Shown: positions 1 through 8,973 of the stretch, piece after piece
Position numbering within the stretch: the stretch's first letter is position 1
How the letters are laid out: the number at the start of each line of letters is the position of its first letter
NCBI RefSeq assembly: GCF_900100345.1
Contig: NZ_FMTT01000047.1
Location: forward strand, 1 to 50,293
Source: Paenibacillus tianmuensis
Lineage (GTDB): Bacteria > Bacillota > Bacilli > Paenibacillales > NBRC-103111
Length of the DNA stretch: 50,293 bases
Direction of reading: 5' to 3'
The notes under the pieces: generated by a model
Databases searched by the model: none
Told to the model about the DNA's origin: nothing
Seen by the model: only the letters and a program-made list of their open reading frames with translations
Made by a program: the position numbers and the translations under genes

Positions 1-273
1 GAGGTATTTTTTCGTTGGATTAAGCAGCATTTAAACATTCCTACGTTGTTTGGGACAACAGAGAACGCCGTTTATGGTCAGTTATTTGCAGCATTGATGG
101 TGTACGTTCTGCTGAAATGGCTGTTTGACTCCGTTTCTGCATCCATATCTCGACATGTGGAACTCTCCTTTGTCCGATTTACACGTTTATTCGCTCTTCA
201 TCTGCTGCCTGCTGAATGGCTTATAAAGATTCAATATATTGTGCAGACACATAACCCCCAGAGGGTTGTTTAG
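1..273 (+). pseudogene. IS4-family transposase, C-terminal part
   Basis: The reading frame is open from base 1 to a TAG at 271-273, so the gene begins outside the window. The visible part starts EVFFRWIKQHL, which matches the E-x6-K end of the YREK signature of IS4-family DDE transposases. A hydrophobic helix and a short basic tail follow, as is usual at the end of these proteins. Only the last 90 residues are visible, so I cannot say whether the full gene is intact. No clear terminal inverted repeat is seen between the stop and the next element. Confidence 0.75.
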
Positions 274-338
274 ATTACATAATTTGGTTAATCAACAGGC
301 CTGATACAATAATATACATTCCCTCTTATATTATATAA

Positions 339-1150
339 TTTGATTCTCCAGTTAACTCAGGTAACTCCATTAATACGAACGTATGTTTTTTATACCAGAA
401 TCAAACATATGTTCGGGAGTGATCTTGATGGCAAAGAAGGAAGCGATGAATCTCATCCAGTTTCAAAAGGCGTTCCAAACGGAAGAAGCATGCCATCGTC
501 ATCTCATGAAAATGAAGTGGCCTGAAGGCTTCTGTTGTCCGAAGTGTCAGCATGACAAGGCTTACGAGATCACGACACGTAAGCTGCCGCTGTTTGAATG
601 CGTTCGTTGCCACCATCAAACCACTGTCATTGCAGGTACGATTTTCGACCTCGTGAAATGGTTCTGGGCCGTCTTTTTGATCGCTCACGATAAGCGAGGC
701 GTTTCGGCAACGTATCTATAATCTATCGGAGGAAGTCGGTATTGCTTATCAGACTGCATGGACGATCCAACATAAAGTGAGAAAGGGCATGGGCGAGCGC
801 TCGTGGATTTCGCACAGAAGTATATCGAGGCCGGCTCCACGAATTTCCAGCGACAAGTATCGCTCTTACCAGGCTCTGACCAAACAAGGCTACCAGCATG
901 AAGCTAAATTGTTTAACCCTGTTGAAAACCCGGATCACCTCAAGTGGCTTCATACGGTCATTTCCAACGCCAAAGCGTTTATTGGCGGTACGTTCCACGG
1001 TCTTGACTCAAAGCATTTGCAAGCTTATCTGGATGAGTTCTGCTATCGGTTCAACCGACGAGAAGTGAAGAGCGAGTTGTTCAACCGACTTGTTCAGTGT
1101 TGTGTTTTATCTGCAACCATCACCTATCCTGAGTTAGTTGGATAATCAAA
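339..1150 (+). mobile_element. Internally deleted IS1595-type element with terminal repeats
   Basis: Terminal inverted repeats of 23 bp lie at 339-361 and 1128-1150 and match at 20 positions. They are flanked by the 8-bp sequence ttatataa at 331-338 and 1151-1158, the target-duplication size usual for IS1595 elements. That octamer is its own reverse complement, so chance cannot be fully excluded. The element is 812 bp, shorter than a full copy of roughly 1 kb. It carries one broken transposase gene and should not move on its own, but with both ends present it could be moved in trans. Confidence 0.8.
428..1145 (+). pseudogene. IS1595-family transposase, frameshifted and deleted
   Basis: The product begins MAKKEAMNLIQFQKAF at 428 and has the N-terminal zinc ribbon of IS1595 transposases (CPKC ... 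CVRCHHQ), then AGTIFD and WFWAVFLIAHDKRGVSATYL. About five codons seem to be missing between GTIFD and LVKWFW. The frame then stops at 719-721. Homology continues in another frame (EEVGIAYQTAWTIQHKVR) to about 800. The central catalytic segment with the DDE aspartates is absent, and the sequence resumes near 850 with SSDKYRSYQALTKQGY and runs to a stop at 1143-1145. At least one frameshift and one large deletion make it non-functional. Confidence 0.85.
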
Positions 1151-1194
1151 TTATATAATTAATTCAATTATACTATATAAGCATTCCTGTGAAA

Positions 1195-1339
1195 GATGGA
1201 TTTTCCTCACGGGTACATTGTTAGATGGGCTTCACACCCCGGATGTGCTCGTATCCGACGCATGCCATCCTAGCCTGACCGGGTTGAGGTAGCCTGTCGC
1301 TTCGTAAGAAGCCTCAACGTATTGCGCCTCGTGGCGCAC
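1195..1339 (-). mobile_element. Group II intron, 5' (domain I) fragment
   Basis: On the minus strand, the sequence just after the IS630 codons for WQEDE changes to GTGCGCCACGAGGCGCAATA, the kind of 5' end (GTGCG) typical of bacterial group II introns. It is followed by short complementary blocks (for example TTGAGGCTTCTTAC, then AAGCGACAGGCTACCTCAA) as expected for domain I. The intron begins at 1339, exactly where transposase homology is lost. No reverse transcriptase, domain V or domain VI follows before the IS1595 element, so only about 145 bp remains. The inner boundary near 1195 is approximate. Confidence 0.6.
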
Positions 1340-2044
1340 GCTCATCTTCCTGCCAAACAATCTCGCCAGTGGCATAGTCAACCGTTGCCAACAGTTTGAT
1401 GACGCGATGATTGCCAGTGGTTCGTATGATCCGCTGTTTGCCGCGCAGAAACCATGTTTTTTGAATGGCTTGGTAGTCACGGATCATCGACTCATCTTCA
1501 AACAGTAAATAATCGATTTCATCATTCATCAGTCTTTTTTTAAATGCGGGAATGTATCTTCCGAAAACTGGCGCTGCTTTTCTTCATCCGCCGCCGCTAA
1601 GGTATACGTGGGTTTCGTATAGCTTAACCCTTGGCGATGCATCATTTTCGAAACACCACGAAGCGAATAGATATAGCCAAATTCTCGTTTAATAAAGGCC
1701 GCGATGATTTCCAACGTCCAGTTGTGGCGGGCCGTAAAACCCACATCATTTGGAACTGAACTTACAATGGTCTGCTTTAGTTTTTCCTGCTGTTCTTTCG
1801 TTAAGCGAACAGGTGCTCCTGGTGAATGATTCATTTTCAGAGCGGAAAGACCGCCTGTTTGATAAACTTGAATATAGCCTTTGACCGTTTGAACGCTTCG
1901 GTTTAAAATAGGCGCGATCGCTTCCGCCCGGGTACCTTGCAAATATAAATATAGCGCCTGATAACGCTCGTACATGCGGCGATCTTTTGCTTTTTTCATC
2001 GCTTGCTTGACTTCTTCTAATTTTTGTGCATTTTCCATCTTCAT
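1340..2044 (-). pseudogene. IS630 transposase, two frames, interrupted by intron
   Basis: The first frame (2044 to 1529, 171 codons) holds the helix-turn-helix region of an IS630 transposase and ends PHLKKD-stop. The second frame continues with NDEIDYLLFEDESMIRDYQ, where the Asp of FEDES would be the first catalytic residue, and runs to GEIVWQEDE at the intron junction. The frames meet at a run of seven A (codons TTA AAA AAA GAC TGA), and a -1 slip on it would join them. IS630 elements are known to use such slippage, so the split may be programmed. The second catalytic Asp and the Glu are missing here. Confidence 0.75.
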
Positions 2045-2119
2045 TCCCTGCCTGTCTGTTCATGTTTCATTACTGATTCGACAAGCAGGTATGAAATTCC
2101 TTACATTTTTAGTTCAACT
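1340..2119 (-). mobile_element. IS630-family element, 5' half
   Basis: This segment holds the start of an IS630 transposase (starting at 2044) and its upstream end. The sequence ttagttcaact at 2109-2119 also occurs, inverted, at the end of the IS630 copy at the right edge of the window (49995-50005), so it is probably the terminal inverted repeat. The other half of this copy was lost at the group II intron junction at 1339. Confidence 0.65.
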
Positions 2120-2219
2120 CCCTCAGGAAATTAAAGTTGAAGGAAACAAATGACGACCCGAAGCGGACTGGTGGGCCTCCTCTTCTTTGTTTCATTAGTT
2201 CACATACATACGGTCAGTA

Positions 2220-2534
2220 TTACAAAAACATATTCTCATAATTGCGTTTACTATAAATAATGCGTCGGATTTCTACAATATTGTCTAGCACAACATAGAA
2301 CACGAGGTAATTCTCAACGGCAAGCATTCGATATTCATCTTCGAGTTTACCCGTACATCTATAGGGATGTCCAGAATACGGAAAATCCTCCAATCTGGAA
2401 ATAGCCTTTTCGAACTTATTAACAAGATTATTTGCTGCTTGTGGCGCGCAGAGTTGTTCACTAATATAATTAACAATATCTATCAAATCTGATTCTGCCA
2501 GTGCAAGATAACGTAAATTGTACTTTTTCTCCAT
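2220..2534 (-). CDS. RelE/ParE-family toxin
   Basis: The product is 104 residues, the usual size for this superfamily, whose members are ribosome-dependent mRNA nucleases (RelE-like) or gyrase poisons (ParE-like). Visible family features are an N-terminal helix pair (ESDLIDIVNYISEQL), the segment FEKAISRLEDFPYSGHPY, then YRMLAVENYLVFYVV and a basic end with RRIIYSKRNY. This pattern is closer to ParE than to RelE, though the target cannot be fixed from sequence. It starts 11 bases after the stop of the methylase-like gene behind GAGGGGG, so the two are almost surely cotranscribed. Its likely antitoxin lies 2 kb upstream rather than next to it. Confidence 0.85.
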   Translation of the reverse strand: MEKKYNLRYLALAESDLIDIVNYISEQLCAPQAANNLVNKFEKAISRLEDFPYSGHPYRCTGKLEDEYRMLAVENYLVFYVVLDNIVEIRRIIYSKRNYENMFL

Positions 2535-2545
2535 ATGGGCCCCCT

Positions 2546-4393
2546 CTAAGCTTTGTCATTAATCCCCAATTGTTTAAGTAATGTTCTCTTTTGCATTACA
2601 AACTTGTTTTCAGTTTCCTTAATTTTTTCTTCGTATTCTTGTTTATTCTGCTTTAATTTCTCACCCACTTCATTCATGAATTCCATAGGATATAACGGGA
2701 TTTCAAGCTGCTCTAATCTGGAAGGGTTAATCAATTTAATTGTTGTACCCGTTTGGAGACCATCAATCATTCTGCGCCCCACCTCACTTTGCAAAAACTC
2801 ATACAGTACATATGCGTTATATTGTTTAGGGTTTACTCGAATAATCGATAAATTCCCACTAATAAATGCCTCGTTAAATGGATTTTTGACCATGGCAAAT
2901 TTGATCATTGAACCTTTAGAAGTGATGAGAATATCCATCGGTTGAATCGCAAACTTCACAAGCCAGTCTTTCTTTTTATAGGTTATTTTTGATTCTTCAT
3001 CATAAGTAATTCTCCCATTCTCTATATCTTTGATATTTAGAAAATAATGTGTTGCAGATACCATAAGATCTTCGTATTCTTCTTTTGATAATTGAACGCC
3101 CCGTCTGACCTCTGCGATTTCACCAAGCTTGACTGTATGCTCGAATGAATTCTTCAAAATATCAAAATCTAAATATTCTTTTGAATTGAGGCTGTAGTTG
3201 TAAGATTTAATTTTTTCAACGTCAATAAGTCTGCAAAACCGATCTTCTTCAGTTCCATTCCAATAAGCATGATTGATTTTCGAAAGGCCCTCCTCAGTAA
3301 TTGCATGTTGATTTCTATTTATTCTGGATGAATATTCACTAGCATCTATAAACAATACTTTGCCCAGCCTATTTTGCGGTTTCCTTTTATTAAAAATGAT
3401 CAGTTCTGTACTGATATTGGTTTTAGAGTAGAGATTCTCTGGTAATGTTATGATCGCTTCAATTAAGTCCTTGTCAATGATTGATTGTCTTATGTTAACT
3501 TCACTGCCTCTAACTAACGTTCCTTTTGTCCCGACAACAATTGCTTTACCGTTATCATTCAAATGGTAGAGAACATTTTGATAAAATGCCCAATCGGCAG
3601 AAGATTTCGGTGGAATACCGTGCTCATATCTGGGATCATTAAGAGCATTTTCATAGTTCCAAGTTACTCCAAAAGGAACATCTGAAAAAATGAAATCGAA
3701 AGTTTTCTGCTCTTCATCTCTACTTATACGGTCTAAAACATCCTTATTAACAATATTGAAATTTGGGACTCGATTTAAGAGCACTAATAATTTTGAAATC
3801 AAATAAGACAATACATTTATTTCTTCCCCATAATATGATGTGAGGTCTACTTTTCCCATAGCTTTCAAACGACGAAATACCTCAAGGTACACACTTGAAG
3901 TCCCTGAACAGTAATCGGCAAATGAATGAATGTTTTCAAGGCGGACCAGATCGAGAGTCAAATTGGTTATTGCTTCAGGGGTCCCTACATCACCAAATCT
4001 AAGCGCCAGTAGATTAATAAGTTGTAGAAGTTCATCTTGATTGTTGAATTGAAAACTGCCCAGATTATTTATTATTGTTTTCAAGGCCCGGTTAGTAGCG
4101 GAATTGGAAAAATAACGAAATGAAGTGACAAGACCCGTGAAAATACCTTTCAACTTTTTGTTATCATTCTCCAATTGTTTCATTCTAGTATCTAACAACT
4201 CAACGATTGAATTTTCTTGATTAACCCGGAACCATTGCAATTTCTGCTCGGGGCTTAGTTCATGTTCATTTAAATAATAAATGGAGGAAACGACCAATAA
4301 CATACAAACTGACTGTTCAGTCGTATATGTTCCCCTTAACTCATCAAGACAGACCCATATTAGTTTGTTCAGTTCAGCATTCCTATCGCTCAT
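2546..4393 (-). CDS. N6-adenine methylase fused to specificity-like domain
   Basis: The start at 4393 (MSDRNAEL) is chosen because GGAGAAGGG lies six bases before it; a longer reading from 4423 lacks this. The 615-residue protein resembles HsdM with an HsdS-like half fused on. Residues 135-150 (FGDVGTPEAIT) and 160-166 (DYCSGTS) match the N-terminal and SAM-binding motifs. Motif IV is SDVPFG at about 237-242 instead of the usual NPPF/DPPY. From about 422 a target-recognition-like domain begins (VKLGEIAEVRRGVQ ... IPLYP), ending in a coiled coil. No HsdR or other nuclease gene lies nearby. It may be an orphan methyltransferase, or a DNA-binding protein with lost or altered catalysis. It sits between an antitoxin and a toxin gene. 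Confidence 0.75.
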   Translation of the reverse strand: MSDRNAELNKLIWVCLDELRGTYTTEQSVCMLLVVSSIYYLNEHELSPEQKLQWFRVNQENSIVELLDTRMKQLENDNKKLKGIFTGLVTSFRYFSNSATNRALKTIINNLGSFQFNNQDELLQLINLLALRFGDVGTPEAITNLTLDLVRLENIHSFADYCSGTSSVYLEVFRRLKAMGKVDLTSYYGEEINVLSYLISKLLVLLNRVPNFNIVNKDVLDRISRDEEQKTFDFIFSDVPFGVTWNYENALNDPRYEHGIPPKSSADWAFYQNVLYHLNDNGKAIVVGTKGTLVRGSEVNIRQSIIDKDLIEAIITLPENLYSKTNISTELIIFNKRKPQNRLGKVLFIDASEYSSRINRNQHAITEEGLSKINHAYWNGTEEDRFCRLIDVEKIKSYNYSLNSKEYLDFDILKNSFEHTVKLGEIAEVRRGVQLSKEEYEDLMVSATHYFLNIKDIENGRITYDEESKITYKKKDWLVKFAIQPMDILITSKGSMIKFAMVKNPFNEAFISGNLSIIRVNPKQYNAYVLYEFLQSEVGRRMIDGLQTGTTIKLINPSRLEQLEIPLYPMEFMNEVGEKLKQNKQEYEEKIKETENKFVMQKRTLLKQLGINDKA

Positions 4394-4467
4394 ATACATC
4401 CCTTCTCCATTAGGTATGTCCATACCAATTAAATTTGATTAAAAAAATATGTATAAATATACCTTCA

Positions 4468-4496
4468 ATTTTAACATGGCAAAAAATATTTATCAA
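4468..4496 (-). promoter_or_regulatory. Promoter of methylase-toxin unit
   Basis: On the minus strand TTGATA (4496-4491) and TAAAAT (4473-4468) are 17 bases apart, a good housekeeping-type promoter about 75 bases before the methylase start. It would let methylase and toxin be transcribed without the antitoxin. Confidence 0.6.
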
Positions 4497-4503
4497 TAAT
4501 TTC

Positions 4504-4535
4504 ATAAAACTGGAGGCAATCACCCCCAGTTTTAT
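4504..4535 (-). terminator. Hairpin after the antitoxin gene
   Basis: A perfect 10-bp stem (ataaaactgg / ccagttttat) closes a 12-base loop, six bases after the antitoxin stop. Only four T follow the base of the stem on the minus strand, so termination may be partial. It would separate the antitoxin transcript from the methylase-toxin transcript. Confidence 0.5.
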
Positions 4536-4541
4536 ATCACC

Positions 4542-4820
4542 TTATGTTTCTTCCCCTTTGCGATTTCGCATTCTTAACTTATTAAACACCTCAGAGTGAC
4601 TATAACGGACGTCAGAGTTATTCGCTTCAAGTTCAGCCTCTTTAAGCTTTATAAAAATCTCGTTGTTGTTCTGAATAGTCTCATATTGCTCAATACTCAT
4701 GACAACCATATCGCCATATCCGTTTTTTGTGAGAAATACGGGCTCATTACTTTCGTGAACAATTTTAGATATTTCTGCAAAATTGTTTCGCAGATCAGAT
4801 ACAGGCCTAATTTGCGGCAC
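4542..4820 (-). CDS. Phd/YefM-family antitoxin
   Basis: The 92-residue product has the N-terminal layout of Phd/YefM proteins: RPVSDLRNNFAEISKIV, then EPVFLTKNGYGDMVVMSIEQY, followed by a charged C-terminal tail that in this family wraps and neutralises the toxin. The start is GTG at 4820 behind AAGGAGGGGG. The family binds operator DNA and represses its own promoter, and an inverted repeat lies just upstream. The only toxin-like gene nearby is the RelE/ParE gene at 2220-2534, so these are inferred partners although a methylase-like gene lies between them. Confidence 0.88.
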   Translation of the reverse strand: MPQIRPVSDLRNNFAEISKIVHESNEPVFLTKNGYGDMVVMSIEQYETIQNNNEIFIKLKEAELEANNSDVRYSHSEVFNKLRMRNRKGEET

Positions 4821-4850
4821 GGTATCCCCCTCCTTCTTTTGACATTATTT

Positions 4851-4884
4851 TATCATTATTATGATAATCATTCAATATTATCAT
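4851..4884. promoter_or_regulatory. Inverted-repeat operator before antitoxin
   Basis: Overlapping inverted repeats precede the antitoxin gene: tatcat (4851-4856) with atgata (4861-4866), and atgataat (4861-4868) with attatcat (4877-4884). Phd/YefM proteins bind such palindromes to repress their own operon. The site is inferred from position and symmetry. Confidence 0.45.
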
Positions 4885-4885
4885 T

Positions 4886-6400
4886 TCAGCTTTTCCTATG
4901 CATCCTTACCACACTCTCCACATGCACCGTATGCGGAAACATGTCCACCGGCTGCACCTCCACCGTGCGGTACCCGCCATCCTCCAGCACGCGAAGGTCG
5001 CGCGCCAGCGTCGACGGGTTGCATGAGACGTACACCACGCGCTCTGGCCGCATCGCGAGGATCGTTTCCAGCAGCGCGGCGTCGCAGCCTTTGCGCGGCG
5101 GGTCGACGACGATCACGTCAGGCGCGATGCCCTGTCGCTTCCACTCGGGGATGACAACCTCCGCGCCGCCGACCTCGAACCGCACGTTGCGGATCTCGTT
5201 CACCAGCGCGTTGCGCTTCGCGTCCTCGATCGCCTCCGGGACGATCTCGACGCCGTACACCTCGCGGGCCTTCTGCGCGAGGAAAAGCGAGATCGTGCCG
5301 ATGCCGCAGTAGGCATCGATCACCGTCTCTTCGCCGCTCAACCCGGCGTAGTCCAACGCCTTCCGGTACAGCACCTCGGTCTGAACCGGGTTGACCTGAT
5401 AGAACGAGCGCGCCGAGATCGCGAAGCGGACATCTCCGATCGTATCGTAGATGACCTCGCTGCCCCAGAGCACCCGCGTCTCGTCGCCGAAGATCACGTT
5501 CGTCTGCTGCCGGTTGACGTTCTGGCAAATGCTCCGCACGTCCGGGATCGCCTCGCGGATCAGCCCGACCAACTCGTCCCTACGAGGAATGTCGCGGCCG
5601 TTCGTTACGAGCACGACCATAATCTCGCCTGTGTTGAAGCCGTAGCGGGCGATAACGTGGCGCAGCAGCCCTTTGCCCGTACCCTCGTTGTACGGCCGGA
5701 TGCCGAGTTCGCCCGCGATCCGTTTGACTGCCGCGACGACGGCGTCGTTGTTCTCGTGCTGGATCAGGCACGCCTCCATGTCGATAATCCGGTGGCTGCC
5801 CTGCGCGTAGAAGCCGCCAATCAGACCGCCCTCTTCGCCCGCGGCGAGGCCGATCGGCACCTGCGCCTTGTTGCGGTACCGCCACGGGTCACTCATGCCG
5901 AGCGTTGGATGCACAACGATACCCGCATCCCTCGCGCCGCCGCTCCCGGCTCCCACGCCTACACCCGCCACAGCCTCCGCGCCAACGCGCAGCTCTGCCC
6001 CAGCATCCGCCACTCGCAGCTTCCCGATCCGCTCCAGATTGTCAATGACAAGCCGGCGCTTCCAGCGGAGCTGCGCGTCGTAGCTCAGGTGCTGGAGCTG
6101 GCAGCCGCCGCACTGCTTGTAGATCGGACAGGGCGCGTCGATCCGGTCCGGGCTCGCCTCGATAATCTCCAGCAGCTTGGCGTAGCCGTATTGCTTCTTC
6201 ACCTTGAGCACCTTGGCCCGTACTTTTTCGCCGGGCAGGGCGCCCTGAATAAAAAGGGTAAAGCCGTTCACACGGCCTACCCCTTCTCCGTCATGTCCCA
6301 AGCCGACAATGTCGGCGATATATTCTTCGTTCTTCGCGACGGGCAGGCCGCTGAGATCGGCAGCGGACGCGCCCGGGCGTCGTTTATTATTCCTGTTCAT
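4886..6400 (-). CDS. rlmD: 23S rRNA (uracil-5)-methyltransferase, RlmD/RlmCD type
   Basis: The 504-residue product belongs to the RumA/RlmD family, which methylates C5 of uridine in 23S rRNA with SAM; in Firmicutes one RlmCD enzyme can modify two sites. An N-terminal TRAM domain (about 24-85) is followed by the iron-sulfur cysteine cluster [11 protein letters not shown]. Later come the SAM motif [12 protein letters not shown], the motif [11 protein letters not shown] and the catalytic-Cys segment [14 protein letters not shown] Gly/Ala/Val-rich insert of about 35 residues near 132-165 is unusual and probably a linker. The start at 6400 overlaps the end of dagK by 14 bases and uses GGAGTGGAC inside dagK as its binding site. 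Confidence 0.92.
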   Translation of the reverse strand: MNRNNKRRPGASAADLSGLPVAKNEEYIADIVGLGHDGEGVGRVNGFTLFIQGALPGEKVRAKVLKVKKQYGYAKLLEIIEASPDRIDAPCPIYKQCGGCQLQHLSYDAQLRWKRRLVIDNLERIGKLRVADAGAELRVGAEAVAGVGVGAGSGGARDAGIVVHPTLGMSDPWRYRNKAQVPIGLAAGEEGGLIGGFYAQGSHRIIDMEACLIQHENNDAVVAAVKRIAGELGIRPYNEGTGKGLLRHVIARYGFNTGEIMVVLVTNGRDIPRRDELVGLIREAIPDVRSICQNVNRQQTNVIFGDETRVLWGSEVIYDTIGDVRFAISARSFYQVNPVQTEVLYRKALDYAGLSGEETVIDAYCGIGTISLFLAQKAREVYGVEIVPEAIEDAKRNALVNEIRNVRFEVGGAEVVIPEWKRQGIAPDVIVVDPPRKGCDAALLETILAMRPERVVYVSCNPSTLARDLRVLEDGGYRTVEVQPVDMFPHTVHVESVVRMHRKS

Positions 6401-7373
6401 GTTCGTCCACTCCGGGTCTCGTTTTCCATGGCAGCTTCATCATGTTGATCGGAGGCGACTTGTAAGTCGACTGGCCCGTCTCGTCGATGAAGATGTGCAG
6501 ATGCTGCGGCAGGTTCGTGAAAATGCACGGCAGCGTGCCGCCCAGCTCCCCGTCCAGGTTCACCTGCACGTAGTCGGGGGACGTCACTTGAATCTGCCTC
6601 GTTTGAAGGTAAATCAGGTTCGGATCGGACAAATGCTCGCCGCGCAGCGCCAGCGAGACGACGCGGATAAATTCCGCGAGGTTGCATTTGCGCAGGATCA
6701 GCACGTCGAACAGACCGTCGCTGAGCGACGCGTCCGGCGCCAGACGCTCGAAGCCGCCGACGGAGTTGCTGTTCGAGATGAGGAAGAGCATCACTTCCTC
6801 GTGCATCTCCACCTCCGCCGTCTTGATATACAGCTCGATCGGGCGCAGCCGCGGCAGCTTCTCCAGCCCCTTCATATAGTAGGCCATCTGGCCGATCATC
6901 GTCTTCAGCTTGCTCGGCACCTCATAGGTCAGCTCGGTCAGCGATCCGCCGCCGGCGATGTTGATGAAGTAGCGCTGGTTCACCTTCCCGACGTCGATCA
7001 CCCGTGAGTGCTGGCGCAGAATGACGTCCACCGCGCCTTCCAAGTTCCGCGGAATGTTCAGCGCCCGGGCAAAATCGTTCGTCGTCCCGAGCGGCAAGAT
7101 CCCGAGCGGCGGCCGATTCGGCTTCTCCGCCAAGCCGTTGATTACCTCGTACAGCGTGCCGTCGCCTCCGGCCGCGATGACGATGTCGAACCCCCGTTCC
7201 ACCGCCTCCGCCGCCGCGAGCGTCGCGTCGCCTTCCCCAATCGTCGCATGCGTGCTCGTCTCCAGCCCGCCGCGTTCCAGCCGCTGCAATATGTCCGGCA
7301 GCCGCTTCTTCATTTCCTCCCGGCCGGAGGACGGATTGTATATGAGCCTTGCCCGTTTGACTGGCTGAGCCAT
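6387..7373 (-). CDS. dagK: Diacylglycerol kinase, DagK family
   Basis: The 328-residue product is a soluble lipid kinase of the DagK/YegS/sphingosine-kinase family, which phosphorylates diacylglycerol and returns it to phospholipid synthesis. It has the nucleotide-binding motif [15 protein letters not shown] near residue 70, then [13 protein letters not shown] and, in the C-terminal domain, [13 protein letters not shown] place the start at [10 protein letters not shown] (7373), where similarity to the family begins, although the upstream GGTGAG is a weak binding site. The reading frame extends to 7472 but without family features. It overlaps rlmD downstream, so the two are translationally coupled. 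Confidence 0.9.
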   Translation of the reverse strand: MAQPVKRARLIYNPSSGREEMKKRLPDILQRLERGGLETSTHATIGEGDATLAAAEAVERGFDIVIAAGGDGTLYEVINGLAEKPNRPPLGILPLGTTNDFARALNIPRNLEGAVDVILRQHSRVIDVGKVNQRYFINIAGGGSLTELTYEVPSKLKTMIGQMAYYMKGLEKLPRLRPIELYIKTAEVEMHEEVMLFLISNSNSVGGFERLAPDASLSDGLFDVLILRKCNLAEFIRVVSLALRGEHLSDPNLIYLQTRQIQVTSPDYVQVNLDGELGGTLPCIFTNLPQHLHIFIDETGQSTYKSPPINMMKLPWKTRPGVDEHEQE

Positions 7374-7449
7374 TCTTTTTCTCACCCGTTCGCATAAGAA
7401 ATCGTATGAAAGCAATTTTGACCATAGGTCGTTTGACCGCAAAAAACTG

Positions 7450-8241
7450 CTAAAGCTGCGTTCGCATTCCATCCTTCATCGGATCGACAAAAGGCCTGAT
7501 CTGCCGCTCAATCCACCGGGAAATGCCGGGATGCGGCAGCAGCGCTTCTCCGTTGTATCGATACGAGTACCCCTGCAAACGCTCCGGGATGACCTCTTCG
7601 GTAAAATACCCCTCGCTCAGGAACAGCGGCGCCACAATGACCGTATGCCCCGGCTTGCGCTTCCGCCAATACTCCATCCGGTCCGGAATCTGATTAGGCA
7701 GCAGCATCGCCGAAGCCGCTTCGTCGAAGCCGCCGAGCCGCTTCAGGCGCTCCGCCAGCCGCTCCAGTCCCCGCCGCCAGCGCTGATGGAAGCCGTTCTC
7801 GATGCTTCCGTGGCCGACGAGCAGCACCATTTCGCGTCCCGGGTCCGTTGATAGCGCTTTGATTTTCGCATAGACGATCTCGGCGATCACCGGGTCGTCG
7901 TCGATCGGCGTCGTCAAGTGAATGCGCGCCCGGATGGCGAACGGCTTCATGTCCGTCGGCAGCTGCGGCGCTTTCTTGACGCCCAGCGCATAAGCGATCT
8001 CGTCGATATGCGTGCTGCCGGACGAGACAAAGAGCGGAACGACGACGATATTCGTCACGCCGAGCGACTCCAAATGCGTGATGCCGTCCTGGATCAGGCG
8101 TCCTTCCACAATTTCCAGAAAAGAGGAAAAGACCGGTACTTCCGCAGGGAGCCGCACAGCGCCGACCGCCTCGTCCACCAGGCGGACCCACGACTCGCTC
8201 CGGGACCCGTGACTTATCACTAATATACCGTATTTTACCAC
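7450..8241 (-). CDS. CbiX/SirB-like sirohydrochlorin chelatase
   Basis: The 263-residue product has two chelatase-fold halves typical of CbiX/SirB proteins, which insert cobalt or iron into sirohydrochlorin for cobalamin or siroheme synthesis. The first half starts YGILVISHGSRSESW, with the metal-binding His in SHGS, and continues VVVPLFVSSGSTHIDEI. The second has LLVGHGSIENGF and VIVAPLFLSEGYFTEE. I choose the GTG at 8241, seven bases after GGGAGGG; the frame runs open to 8283 without features. No other siroheme or cobalamin genes are nearby, so the metal is undecided. Confidence 0.85.
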   Translation of the reverse strand: MVKYGILVISHGSRSESWVRLVDEAVGAVRLPAEVPVFSSFLEIVEGRLIQDGITHLESLGVTNIVVVPLFVSSGSTHIDEIAYALGVKKAPQLPTDMKPFAIRARIHLTTPIDDDPVIAEIVYAKIKALSTDPGREMVLLVGHGSIENGFHQRWRRGLERLAERLKRLGGFDEAASAMLLPNQIPDRMEYWRKRKPGHTVIVAPLFLSEGYFTEEVIPERLQGYSYRYNGEALLPHPGISRWIERQIRPFVDPMKDGMRTQL

Positions 8242-8396
8242 ACTGTATCCCTCCCGGGTGAAAAAGATCGTGTCCCGCAGCAATGGCTTTCAGCCGTACG
8301 AACACGAAAAATCCCACTCCACCGGCCCGGCGAGAAGGATTTGTTCGAGTGCTCCGTTGTAATCGAGTCCGGACGCGGTAAGAGGTAACGTTCGTT

Positions 8397-8687
8397 TTAC
8401 CTTCCCAGGCGCTCCAGCGTCATTTTGTAGCCGTCGTTGCCGTAGTTCAAGCAGCGCTTGACACGCGAGATCGTCGCCGTGCTGGCGCCGGTCTCCGCTT
8501 CAATCTGGTTGTAGGTGTTGCCCTTGCGCAGCATGCGGGCTACCTCAAGCCGCTGCGACAGCGACTGGATTTCGTTCACCGTGCACAAGTCGTCAAAAAA
8601 CACATAGCATTCCTCTATATCCTTGAGCGTCAGGATCGCCTCGAATAATTGGTCGATCGCTTTATCATTCAACTTTTTCAGCTGCAT
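8397..8687 (-). CDS. yerC: YerC/YecD-family TrpR-like regulator
   Basis: The 96-residue product matches the YerC/YecD family, which shares the Trp-repressor fold. It is helical, with a helix-turn-helix in GNTYNQIEAETGASTATISR and the conserved run VKRCLNYGNDGYK near the end. Members are conserved in Bacillales, but their ligand and targets are not well known. The gene appears to stand alone, between the chelatase gene and a Gly-rich protein gene read the other way. Confidence 0.9.
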   Translation of the reverse strand: MQLKKLNDKAIDQLFEAILTLKDIEECYVFFDDLCTVNEIQSLSQRLEVARMLRKGNTYNQIEAETGASTATISRVKRCLNYGNDGYKMTLERLGR

Positions 8688-8760
8688 TACGAATTTTCAA
8701 CCCCTTGATGGTCTGCTAAGATCGATGAATTCCAAAGTCCATAACTTAATTTCGACATCT

Positions 8761-8777
8761 GGGAGTGAAATCCTCCC
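8761..8777. repeat. Short inverted repeat between yerC and Gly-rich gene
   Basis: gggag and ctccc, separated by seven bases, lie in the divergent intergenic region. No clear T-tract follows on either strand. It could be an operator or a small leader hairpin; function unknown. Confidence 0.3.
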
Positions 8778-8973
8778 TTTAAGTTAGCAAAACGTTGCTA
8801 TTTTTATGCGGTAGTGGGCTAAACCGAAACTGGGCAAAAATCATTAAAACCGTGACAGGAGTCCAATCCAACCATTCGCCCACCACATACAGTATACTAG
8901 GAAACCGCCTATAGAGGAAAGTGCGACAAGATGAACTTTGCGACATTACTATGAATAAAAGGGTTGTGAAACG

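Noticed and set aside
4596..5312. Long plus-strand frame over antitoxin and rlmD
   Set aside because: Antisense to two clear genes, low-complexity residues and no ribosome site.
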